NCBI GenBank assembly: GCA_902489075.1
Contig: CABTYO010000012.1
Coordinates: 1-64,000, forward strand
Reading direction: 5' to 3'
DNA length: 64,000 bases
Source of the DNA: an uncultured Faecalicatena sp.
GTDB lineage: Bacteria > Bacillota > Clostridia > Lachnospirales > Lachnospiraceae
Notes under the pieces: generated by a model
The model's input: the letters and a program-made list of their open reading frames with translations, nothing else
The model's database searches: none
Told to the model about the DNA's origin: nothing
Part shown: positions 1 to 5,873 of the stretch, piece after piece
How positions within the stretch are numbered: the stretch's first letter is position 1
Layout: the number at the start of each line of letters is the position of its first letter
Position numbers and translations under genes: made by a program

Positions 1-385
1 CAAGAAAACGATTTATCACCATTTTCATATCTTCGCCAACCTCTATGATATGTCCATCTAAATCATAAAATCTAATGACACGTTGCCCCCAATCATGCTC
101 AATAACTTTCCCTAAAATCTCAATATTGGGGTACTCTTTTAGTTTTTTTAAAAAACAGTCAAAGTCTTGTTCTTCAAAGCATATTTCCATGTTATTGGAT
201 TTTTTCATTATGCTTTCTTTGGGCAGATTAACCAGCCAATTAAAATCTTGCTGCAAAGACAAGCCACACGTAAAAGATACATTGATTCCATAATCCTGAT
301 ATAATTCCAGTCCAAATAAATCCTCATAAAATTTTCTGGCAGCATTGATATCTGCTACCGATAATACAATACAAGTATGTTTCAT
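1..385 (-). CDS. VOC (glyoxalase/bleomycin-resistance fold) protein, partial
   Basis: The frame is open from ATG at 385 to the window edge, so the C-terminus is missing. The protein begins MKHTCIVLSVADINAARKFY, the classic first strand and helix of a vicinal-oxygen-chelate domain, and later reads LDGHIIEVGE, the usual second metal/edge-strand region with its Glu. About 128 residues are visible, close to a whole single-domain VOC protein. The family includes metal-dependent lyases, dioxygenases and antibiotic-binding proteins; the substrate cannot be told. The start is preceded by GAAAGGGGAAC, which lies in the right arm of the site at 394-440. It is the last visible gene of the cassette-like row. 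Confidence 0.85.
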   Translation of the reverse strand, partial: MKHTCIVLSVADINAARKFYEDLFGLELYQDYGINVSFTCGLSLQQDFNWLVNLPKESIMKKSNNMEICFEEQDFDCFLKKLKEYPNIEILGKVIEHDWGQRVIRFYDLDGHIIEVGEDMKMVINRFL

Positions 386-676
386 CTATGTTCCCCTTTC
401 AACTTCAAATTTTTTCCTACCTGCCAAACTGATTAAATCGCATACCTTTTTTACTTTAAGCAACAACGGCTTTATTTTTCCGTTGCAATAAATGCCATAT
501 TCGCCAAACATTTTTTTGTATGTAATTTCTCCAGCGCCGCCTATCTGTTCACACACTGATTCAATCAGTTCTATGCTTAATCGAAAGAAAGGCATTCTTT
601 TCTCTTTCACACGGGCGCTTTCGTTTAGACTCAGCGTGATATGCTTTACAAGCATCACAATTACCGTGCCGTTCAC
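386..676 (-). pseudogene. TfoX N-terminal domain fragment
   Basis: The middle of this frame, ITYKKMFGEYGIYCNGKI, is the signature of the TfoX N-terminal domain family (competence regulator TfoX and uncharacterised relatives). After it the sequence departs from the family (KPLLLKVKKVCDLISLAGRK) and ends inside boundary palindrome A, so the second half of the domain is gone. No convincing ribosome site precedes any ATG in this frame, and the 5' part overlaps the better-supported small gene at 561-713. It is most simply a remnant joined by recombination at the site; function is unlikely. Confidence 0.5.
394..440 (-). repeat. Cassette-boundary palindrome A (attC-like)
   Basis: Read on the minus strand this has AATCAGTTTGGCAGG, a spacer, then AAATTTGAAGTTGAAAGGGG, matching the order of elements at the other boundaries. 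The arms pair poorly here, so it is a degenerate copy. Its right end supplies the ribosome site of the VOC gene. Confidence 0.5.
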
Positions 677-713
677 AACTTTTCTTTTTACACGGACAAT
701 CTTCTTTAACCAT
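561..713 (-). CDS. 50-residue Cys-cluster protein
   Basis: ATG at 713 is preceded by GGAGGTAATA, a perfect ribosome site supplied by boundary palindrome B. The product starts MVKEDCPCKKKSCERHGNC and continues DACKAYH, giving a CxC-x4-C-x5-C-x2-C pattern followed by Lys/Arg-rich residues. This resembles short uncharacterised clostridial proteins with a CPCKKxxCERHGxCxxC core, probably a small metal-binding fold; that likeness is from memory. Its 3' end overlaps the TfoX fragment in another frame, so the last residues may be replaced by recombination. Confidence 0.6.
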   Translation of the reverse strand: MVKEDCPCKKKSCERHGNCDACKAYHAESKRKRPCEREKNAFLSIKHRTD

Positions 714-717
714 TATT

Positions 718-762
718 ACCTCCAAAAATTCAAAATTTTTCTACCCGAGAAGTTGGGATTTT
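718..762 (-). repeat. Cassette-boundary palindrome B (attC-like)
   Basis: On the minus strand it reads AAAAAATCCCAACTTC, then CGGGTAGAAAAATT, then GAATTTTTGGAGG. The outer arms AAAAAT and ATTTTT pair, and the inner CCC and GGG can pair. The stop of the upstream gene (TAA, 763-765) abuts the left arm and the right end forms the next gene's Shine-Dalgarno. Confidence 0.65.
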
Positions 763-1173
763 TTATCTGCAATCACTTTCCTTACGATGTCCTACTCCTT
801 TTTTGTAATCTTCTAATACTCTCTCGTGAAATGTTGCTTGCGTAACATCACCGGCATTTCTGTATGTATCAATGGCTATTTTCATCAATGGTTCGGTCAA
901 TCGCATTGGCAATTCATCCAGATTATTTATCTCTATCCACGGAAAAGAACGAAATTTATGAGTATCCCCAATTAAGAACATATAGCCAATCAATTCGTTA
1001 TTTCTAAATACAAAATAGAACTGCGGTCTTTCTCCTGCAATGGATTTATCCATGATCCGCTGCATTGTTTTGATTTTTCCATAGGCAGGATATAATCCTA
1101 TGGAACTTAATGATTTTAAGGCTAAAGCCCGTTGTTCCTCTGTCATATCCAGATAATTTAAAATCTGCTCCAT
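763..1173 (-). CDS. GNAT-like acetyltransferase family protein
   Basis: 136 residues. ATG at 1173 follows AAAGGTGGAATAAATC. The run FYFVFRNNELIGYMFLIGD looks like the beta-strand pair before the acetyl-CoA binding turn of GNAT proteins, and the N-terminal helix (EEQRALALKSL) fits the fold. The RxxGxG acetyl-CoA loop is not evident, so it may be a divergent or non-catalytic member. The C-terminal helix reaches to the stop right at palindrome B. The substrate is unknown. It stands alone between two boundary palindromes, like a single-gene cassette. Confidence 0.5.
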   Translation of the reverse strand: MEQILNYLDMTEEQRALALKSLSSIGLYPAYGKIKTMQRIMDKSIAGERPQFYFVFRNNELIGYMFLIGDTHKFRSFPWIEINNLDELPMRLTEPLMKIAIDTYRNAGDVTQATFHERVLEDYKKGVGHRKESDCR

Positions 1174-1181
1174 GATTTATT

Positions 1182-1226
1182 CCACCTTTTACATAGTCAC
1201 GTCCAAAGTTCGTCAAACTGGGATTT
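1182..1226 (-). repeat. Cassette-boundary palindrome C (attC-like)
   Basis: Minus strand: AAATCCCAGTTTGACGAACT then TTGGACGTG and GGTGG. CCAGTT and AACTTTGG pair around TGACG with two bulged bases. The TGA of the upstream gene (1229-1231) sits just before the left arm. Confidence 0.65.
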
Positions 1227-1228
1227 AC

Positions 1229-1453
1229 TCAATTCATTTTCTTTCGGATTATCCACATGGCTACAAGGATTATTACAACAATAACAGCAGTAAAAATTCC
1301 CCGAATCTCAATTGACAAATACCAAGGAGCAGATTGCATTTCGTATAACCCAGGGTGAACTTTGTAGTCATAGTATTGATAGATACTGCTACCTATAAAT
1401 ACACCAATGAAGCACCATAATATGGTTTTTAATATACTATATAATTTTTTCAT
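1229..1453 (-). CDS. Small two-TM membrane protein
   Basis: I take ATG at 1453, which follows GGAGGTAGGT; a longer frame would translate through palindrome D. The 74-residue product begins MKKLYSILKTILWCFIGVFI, one membrane segment, has a polar middle (YQYYDYKVHPGLYEM), then a second segment (GIFTAVIVVIILVAMWII) and a basic end RKKMN. This predicts two membrane helices with an outside loop. I do not recognise a family. It is one gene between palindromes C and D. Confidence 0.6.
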   Translation of the reverse strand: MKKLYSILKTILWCFIGVFIGSSIYQYYDYKVHPGLYEMQSAPWYLSIEIRGIFTAVIVVIILVAMWIIRKKMN

Positions 1454-1458
1454 ACCTA

Positions 1459-1500
1459 CCTCCATAACTTCTAATTTTCTGCCCGACAAGCTGGAAGTTA
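1459..1500 (-). repeat. Cassette-boundary palindrome D (attC-like), best outer arms
   Basis: Minus strand: the left arm TAACTTC and right arm GAAGTTA are a perfect 7-bp inverted pair. Between them lie CAGCTTGTCGGGCAG and AAAATTA. GGAGG follows the right arm and serves the gene starting at 1453. Confidence 0.75.
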
Positions 1501-1515
1501 CTTTTTTCTGGTTCT

Positions 1516-1587
1516 CTATTTCTTATTCATTTTATCTACCCAAGGTTTTGTTATTAACTCAATAATGCCTGCTATAAAATCAACCAT
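1516..1587 (-). CDS. Possible 23-residue peptide
   Basis: ATG at 1587 lies a few bases after GGAGGGAC, and the reading frame runs to TAG at 1516-1518, just before palindrome D. The product, MVDFIAGIIELITKPW plus VDKMNKK, would be a short amphipathic or membrane-seeking peptide. The ribosome site is again the tail of a boundary half-site (GAATTTGGAGG at 1595-1607). It could instead be the remains of a longer gene; the length is too short for certainty. Confidence 0.35.
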   Translation of the reverse strand: MVDFIAGIIELITKPWVDKMNKK

Positions 1588-1594
1588 ACATTGT

Positions 1595-1620
1595 CCCTCC
1601 AAATTCTGATTCCTGATACG
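1595..1620 (-). repeat. Half of a cassette-boundary palindrome
   Basis: The minus strand reads ATCAGAATTTGGAGGG, equal to the right arm plus Shine-Dalgarno of site E, but no matching left arm is found upstream. Roughly 100 bp between here and the gene end at 1727 show no coding feature, suggesting a deletion. Confidence 0.45.
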
Positions 1621-1726
1621 TTTTCACCTTTCTGATAACTTCTTCTCAAATCCATATCTTTTTTCAGATGCATAGATGAAATACTATCTTTCACAACGTC
1701 AGTCCATAAATACTCCATCTTGCAGC

Positions 1727-2220
1727 CTACTTTTCCACTGATAAAAACGGTGGAAAGAGATCGGGGCTCTCAATACGCCGCATTGTTTTTGCATCCACAT
1801 CAAAGCTCTTTCCATCGTATTCGTAGTGTAATTTCCCCTCTTTACAATAAAAACGGTGTTCCGATTGGAATGCAACAGGCTTGAAACGCCCGCCTTGTTT
1901 CGGCTGATCCCTGTATAGCGCCTGATCTTCCATAAGTTTTAATACATTATTTTCAAAACGAATATCATAAATACCACTTATTACAGCCTCCGCCGCAATT
2001 CCTCCCGTTGACCATCTGCTCCTATAAGCCATATTTTCTCATTAGATACAATGAACATATCTAATTGAAACCCACTTTGAGAATACTTAAGGTTAGAAAA
2101 AGAGATCTGGTCAGAATAGACACCTTGAAGCGCATCACTTTCCAATTTATAAACTAATTCCTTTGTAAACAGGGTCTTACCATCCACATTCTCCTCAAGA
2201 AATGCAAGGATATCTTTCAT
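1727..2220 (-). pseudogene. Broken conserved hypothetical gene (two frames)
   Basis: A 79-codon frame starting at 2220 (MKDILAFLEENVDGKTLFTK; ribosome site AGGTGG) ends at 1981. A second frame covering 2032-1727 carries on with the same kind of protein (ISGIYDIRFENNVLKLMEDQ ... FDVDAKTMRRIESPDLFPPF). The two halves read like one roughly 190-residue lipocalin/beta-barrel-like protein with its centre missing: the first half ends in a DGQREEL strand and the second begins with junk (MAYRSRWSTGG). I infer an internal deletion with frameshift. I do not know the family's function. Confidence 0.5.
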
Positions 2221-2230
2221 CTCTAACCAC

Positions 2231-2275
2231 CTGTCCTTTCGCTCTCAAATTCACCCTATCCGCTATTTTTTATTT
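2231..2275 (-). repeat. Degenerate cassette-boundary site I
   Basis: Minus strand: AAAATAGCGG, then TAGGGTGAATTTGAGAGCG. The first ten bases match the flank of site H (4808-4822) and the right half matches the AGAATTTGAGAGG arm of site F. The left arm is missing. Confidence 0.4.
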
Positions 2276-2676
2276 GGTTTCCTTTTGATTCTCAGCAGTC
2301 GAATAAAATCGTCAAACGAAGAATTATCCACTGGCTCAAACATAACCCATTTTCCATCATGGTAGGTTTTGGCTTCATCATAGATTTCCTGCACTTCTTT
2401 TGAAAAGTTTTCTCTCTCTTCCTCAAATTTTGACCGTTCGTCTTTTCCCAAAATAACCATAAAACCTACACAACCTTCTCTTGCATACAAGGCGCAAAGC
2501 GTTTTACCACCCCGGCGGTATTTATATTCGTAAGTCCAGGCTTTACCACCTTTATTCCACAGACATTCCATATCATAATTTTCATCAATGGCAGCACATA
2601 ACTGATTCCATACATCATATAAAGATTGTCCGAGTAAAGCCGTCATTTCCCCTGTACCAGGTATTATATCCAGCAT
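2263..2676 (-). CDS. DUF3788 family protein
   Basis: 137 residues, ATG at 2676 after GGAAAGGAGACCTGTT. The sequence W-x-Y-E-Y-K-Y-R-R-G-G-K-T-L-C-A-L-Y followed by GCVGFMVILGKDE is characteristic of the uncharacterised DUF3788 family as I recall it: a tryptophan/tyrosine-rich strand, the TLC-LY core and a following glycine-rich strand. The family is cytosolic and of unknown function. The start lies inside the tail of the preceding truncated DUF3795 frame (13-bp overlap), which suggests that the fusion upstream arose when this cassette was joined. Confidence 0.7.
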   Translation of the reverse strand: MLDIIPGTGEMTALLGQSLYDVWNQLCAAIDENYDMECLWNKGGKAWTYEYKYRRGGKTLCALYAREGCVGFMVILGKDERSKFEEERENFSKEVQEIYDEAKTYHDGKWVMFEPVDNSSFDDFIRLLRIKRKPNKK

Positions 2677-2840
2677 AACAGGTCTCCTTTCCGCATCAAT
2701 GGTAGCTTCTCAAATTTACAGGTATCTGTTGAATAGTCCCTTGCTAACTGTTCTTTCAGTTCCTCATTTCCTGTTTGAGTTGCAATATACACAGGGCATT
2801 CTGAGCATATTAAACCACAATATGCAAATATTTTTTTCAT
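2664..2840 (-). pseudogene. DUF3795 protein, C-terminally truncated
   Basis: ATG at 2840 follows GGAGGAAAGGAC from palindrome E; the longer frame upstream merely translates that palindrome. The protein begins MKKIFAYCGLICSECPVYIA, the N-terminal Cys motif (CGLxCxxCxxYxA) of DUF3795. Family members go on for another 50-80 residues with further Cys pairs, whereas this one diverges after DTCKFEK and stops at residue 58. I infer a truncated metal-binding protein whose 3' half was replaced by the DUF3788 gene. Confidence 0.65.
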
Positions 2841-2846
2841 GTCCTT

Positions 2847-2889
2847 TCCTCCAAATTCTAATTTTTCAGGTCCTACAACCTGGGATTTG
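2847..2889 (-). repeat. Cassette-boundary palindrome E (attC-like), archetype
   Basis: Minus strand: outer CAAAT pairs with ATTTG and inner CAGGT pairs with ACCTG around TGTAGG. AAAAATTAG is unpaired on the right side only. GGAGG follows immediately. This asymmetry is like the extrahelical bases of integron attC sites. Confidence 0.75.
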
Positions 2890-2895
2890 TAATTC

Positions 2896-3387
2896 TCATT
2901 CTGATATACTCTCAATAATTGAAATGTCATGCTTGTCTTTATCCCTTAATTCATAACCCGAATGAAAAATTTTCTGTCCCTTTACAGATATACATGGGAT
3001 TGTTTTTCCTTCAAAAACAGCTTTGCTAAAAAAGTCTTCATCAAATTCATACCAGCCACCCTCTAAATCCGCTTGTTTTGAAGTTCCGTCCTTATTCAAA
3101 ACAAATGGGTGTATATCTAAGTATCCGTAATTTTCACTGTATAACTCAATTCTAACAGGTCTCCAATCAGTATCTATTTTATATCCATATTCTAAAAGTA
3201 TATTTAATAATCTTTCGATCTGTTGAGCATCAAAATTTATATCAATATCTCTATGTGTTCGTGTTTGTTTTCCTGCTAATATGTCAACGCCCCAGCCACC
3301 ATCAATCCAATATGTTATACTTGTATTTTCCATTATGTTAATGACAGTCATCAAATCTTCTTTTGTGGTTATCTCTTTTCTATTCAT
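2896..3387 (-). CDS. Lnu(A)-like lincosamide nucleotidyltransferase family protein
   Basis: 163 residues from ATG at 3387 (ribosome site GAGAGGAAGAG). The motif YWIDGGWGVDILAG, then THRDIDINFDA, is the nucleotidyltransferase active site with GG and the D-x-D metal-binding pair. YGYLDIHPFVLN supplies the third acidic region, and CISVKGQKIFHSGYELRDKDKHD matches the end of LnuA-type enzymes. These transfer AMP from ATP to lincomycin or clindamycin. From remembered LnuA sequence the resemblance extends over the whole length, so lincosamide resistance is plausible but not proven; aminoglycoside-type relatives share the fold. It is flanked by palindromes E and F as a single-gene cassette. Confidence 0.75.
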   Translation of the reverse strand: MNRKEITTKEDLMTVINIMENTSITYWIDGGWGVDILAGKQTRTHRDIDINFDAQQIERLLNILLEYGYKIDTDWRPVRIELYSENYGYLDIHPFVLNKDGTSKQADLEGGWYEFDEDFFSKAVFEGKTIPCISVKGQKIFHSGYELRDKDKHDISIIESISE

Positions 3388-3397
3388 ACAATCTCTT

Positions 3398-3440
3398 CCT
3401 CTCAAATTCTAATTTGTCCAGTTCGATAAACTGAAATTTG
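3398..3440 (-). repeat. Cassette-boundary palindrome F (attC-like)
   Basis: Minus strand: outer CAAATT pairs with AATTTG, inner CAGTT pairs with AACTG around TATCG, and the unpaired segment is GACAAATTAG. GAGAGGAAGAG follows. Compared with site E the inner arms have changed on both sides and still pair. Confidence 0.75.
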
Positions 3441-3445
3441 TGTTT

Positions 3446-3895
3446 TCATAATTTTTGTATTTCTTTCAATGCTTTTTGAATATCCTTATAAACTAAGGGT
3501 TGCATACTATCGTCATAAACAGATATATCTGCCTTATGAAGTGCAGAAAGAATATCATTTTGTAATTCTGGCTTATACTTTGCAATAATCGGCAGCAGCT
3601 TAATACACTGTCTTGCCGTGATGGGTTTAACATCTGTTATGTGTTTCAAATACTTATCAATGATTTCATCAATTTTATAATCTTTATCCCATTTTGCATT
3701 ATAGGCAAGTAGTGTAAGCCCTCTTGTACGGATATAAGAATTATCACTGTCAAGCATATCACTTAATCTATCCATATAGGGATAGATCAAATCCGTTTCT
3801 TTACTTTCTTTTTGCAATTCCTGTAAGGCCTTATATGCAACATTATTATTTTTATCGAACAATAATTCAAATGTATCTTCTATACTAAGTAACAC
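3446..3895 (-). CDS. SufBD-like HEAT-repeat protein
   Basis: I choose the GTG at 3895, placed after AAGGAGAATATT; the longer frame reads through palindrome G. The 149-residue product (MLLSIEDTFELLFDKNNNVA ...) is helical, with paired helices such as YPYMDRLSDMLDSDNSYIRTR and TARQCIKLLPIIAKYKPEL, matching small clostridial proteins usually annotated as SufBD or HEAT-repeat. Such proteins are scaffolds or unknown; there is no Fe-S assembly context here, so the SufBD label should not be taken as function. Flanked by palindromes F and G. Confidence 0.65.
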   Translation of the reverse strand: MLLSIEDTFELLFDKNNNVAYKALQELQKESKETDLIYPYMDRLSDMLDSDNSYIRTRGLTLLAYNAKWDKDYKIDEIIDKYLKHITDVKPITARQCIKLLPIIAKYKPELQNDILSALHKADISVYDDSMQPLVYKDIQKALKEIQKL

Positions 3896-3901
3896 AATAT
3901 T

Positions 3902-3947
3902 CTCCTTCACAACTTCAAATTTACCCGTCCTACGAAACTGGAGTTTA
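3902..3947 (-). repeat. Cassette-boundary palindrome G (attC-like)
   Basis: Minus strand: AAACTCCAGTTTCGTAGGAC, then GGGTAAATTTGAAGTT and GAAGGAG. Outer AACT pairs with AGTT; the inner CGT and ACG may pair. The right end provides the ribosome site for the GTG start at 3895. Confidence 0.65.
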
Positions 3948-4000
3948 TAACCGCCACCATACAGTATCATTTCTCTCATATTCTCTGAAACCACATCCTA

Positions 4001-4765
4001 TTAAAATCCTCTCTCCGTCAGGATTTTTTCAAATTTCTTTTCGGATTGTATTTCGTGCGTAATAAATTCACCATGATAAAACAGGTTAAATGTCGTAAAT
4101 GGAACAGGGGCATTCTGAGCCTGTTCCTGTGTGGTAATATGAACTGCCTGAAATGGGGCATTTCTCTTTTTAGCCGCATCTTCCAGAAGGGGGACATACT
4201 TTGCTGTAAATGGGCACTGGCTGGTATAATACAGTGTAAACCCACTGCCCATATCCTGTTGTACTGTGTCTTTCACAGAAGAACGGAAACAGGGTTTTTC
4301 AGCATCTTTATCAAATGGCAGATACATCAGCTCAAAATAGGGACTTGCTGTGTCCGCCGTTTCAAATCCTTTATAATTCAGGAACTTGTAATCTGCAAGA
4401 AACCCCTTTTTCTTTTTGGATGATAAGATAACAAGGCCTTTTTTCCCTTTCTCTTTGCTGTCTCTGATACATTCATCCAGAAGAAGCGTGGAATACCCGT
4501 GTCCTTTAAACTGCCCGGATACCCACAGGCAGTCAATATACATATAACCGTCTGCCGCAACCGGCGCCCATGCGCATTCAGCAGGAATGTACTCAATGAA
4601 ACATTTTCCCCGGACATTCCCTTTCAGGAAAACAAGCCCTTCGTCCAGCCGGTCCTCCAGCCATGCTTTTTTGGAAAGCACCTGGCAGTCTCTATTATTT
4701 GCAATGGCACAGCAAATGTGTTCCTTTTCCAGATTTTCATGTGTAATTCTTATAAGCTCCATCAT
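4001..4765 (-). CDS. yoaP: YoaP-type GNAT N-acetyltransferase
   Basis: 254 residues; ATG at 4765 follows AGAGGAGATTGG. The first about 150 residues form a GNAT domain with YIDCLWVSGQFKGHGYSTLL, whose Q/R-x-x-G-x-G/A segment binds acetyl-CoA. The C-terminal about 90 residues (FTLYYTSQCPFTAKYVPLLE ...) match the YoaP domain, a thioredoxin-like segment with a CPF motif. Bacillus subtilis YoaP has the same two-part layout; substrate unknown. It is the first gene of the row, between palindromes G and H, and longer than its neighbours. Confidence 0.8.
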   Translation of the reverse strand: MMELIRITHENLEKEHICCAIANNRDCQVLSKKAWLEDRLDEGLVFLKGNVRGKCFIEYIPAECAWAPVAADGYMYIDCLWVSGQFKGHGYSTLLLDECIRDSKEKGKKGLVILSSKKKKGFLADYKFLNYKGFETADTASPYFELMYLPFDKDAEKPCFRSSVKDTVQQDMGSGFTLYYTSQCPFTAKYVPLLEDAAKKRNAPFQAVHITTQEQAQNAPVPFTTFNLFYHGEFITHEIQSEKKFEKILTERGF

Positions 4766-4771
4766 CCAATC

Positions 4772-4815
4772 TCCTCTGCACTTTCTGATTTTCCGGCTCA
4801 ACGCCTGGAAACCGC
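4772..4815 (-). repeat. Cassette-boundary palindrome H (attC-like)
   Basis: Minus strand: inner arms CCAGGC and GCCGG pair around GTTGA, outer TTTC pairs with GAAA, followed by GAGGAG. It closes the 5' side of the first array. The same element order recurs at 27546-27589. Confidence 0.7.
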
Positions 4816-4873
4816 TATTTTATAAAATTTAACTCTATTTGAGATTATAGCATCAAAAAGATGACATCATCTG

Positions 4874-5815
4874 TCAGGGTTTATTTTTTTCATAAATTAA
4901 TTTCGCCTGTCTTGCAATCGTTTCTTTTAAGCGGACAGGTTCCAGTATTGTAACCTGCGTTCCAAAGGATAAGAGATATCCTGTCAGCCACTGGTCTTCT
5001 CTCATAGCCACGGAAACAAGAAGATCCCCGTTATCCTGTTCTTTTATAGAGTCCACTTCAAATTCATCATAAACCCGGTATGCACACTCTTTCGGAAAGC
5101 GAAGCATCATATGCGTAAGTCTGCCTGCCCACGCTTCTACAGTGGATCTATCTTGCGGGTGTTCTCCGTTTTGCCGTGTTTCTTTTGCATCAGGATAGGA
5201 AAGCGGTGCAAACTCCTCGTCCAACAGTTCCAGCCTGACCATACGGTTACATTTAAAAATTCGAAATTCTGACTTCTCCACACAATATGCCTTCAGATAC
5301 CATTCTTTGCTCTTGAACATCATTTTGATTGGATAAATCTTTCTCCTGCTCTTCTCACCATTAGAATTTACATATAGAATGGATACCGCCTTGTGTGAAA
5401 TAACCGCACTTTTCAATAATTCAAAGGTAGTGTTGTCCTGCGAAGCATTTCCCCAGCGTGAAAAATCCACCTCAAACCAATCGTCCGAAGGAATCTGAAA
5501 TAGAGCAGATAGCTTTGTCAGCATTTCCCTTTCATAACTGCTGTTTACAACCGATACACTCTGCAGCGCAGACAAAATATCCTTTTTCTCCTTATCGGAG
5601 AAAAAGGATTGTTCTAACACATAATCATCTAATATTTCAATTCCGCCGTTCCTGCCTGTTGTCACATAAATCGGAATGCCTGCACTGCTGATTACATCTA
5701 TATCACGGTATATGGTCCGCACCGAAACCTCAAATTTTTCTGCTAATTCAGGCGCGGTAACATGCTTTTTATCCAGAATATAGTACACTATTTTAAATAA
5801 CCTGCTGTCTTTCAA
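4874..5815 (-). CDS. WYL-domain transcriptional regulator
   Basis: I choose TTG at 5815, after AGAGGTGATGA, giving a protein starting (M)KDSRLFKIVYYILDKKH like its paralogue at 22424-23332; an ATG at 5866 has no ribosome site. Residues 1-60 are an HTH_11 winged helix (TAPELAEKFEVSVRTIYRDI), followed by a WYL domain (KSKEWYLKAYCVEKSEFRIF) and a WCX-type C-terminus. WYL proteins bind ligands or nucleic acid and regulate transcription, often of stress or defence genes. It lies immediately upstream of the first cassette array, transcribed towards it. Confidence 0.88.
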   Translation of the reverse strand: MKDSRLFKIVYYILDKKHVTAPELAEKFEVSVRTIYRDIDVISSAGIPIYVTTGRNGGIEILDDYVLEQSFFSDKEKKDILSALQSVSVVNSSYEREMLTKLSALFQIPSDDWFEVDFSRWGNASQDNTTFELLKSAVISHKAVSILYVNSNGEKSRRKIYPIKMMFKSKEWYLKAYCVEKSEFRIFKCNRMVRLELLDEEFAPLSYPDAKETRQNGEHPQDRSTVEAWAGRLTHMMLRFPKECAYRVYDEFEVDSIKEQDNGDLLVSVAMREDQWLTGYLLSFGTQVTILEPVRLKETIARQAKLIYEKNKP

Positions 5816-5873
5816 ATCATCACCTCTGGTTCTCATAATAAATATCGGCAAGCGTAGGTTTTCCACAGTCTCT

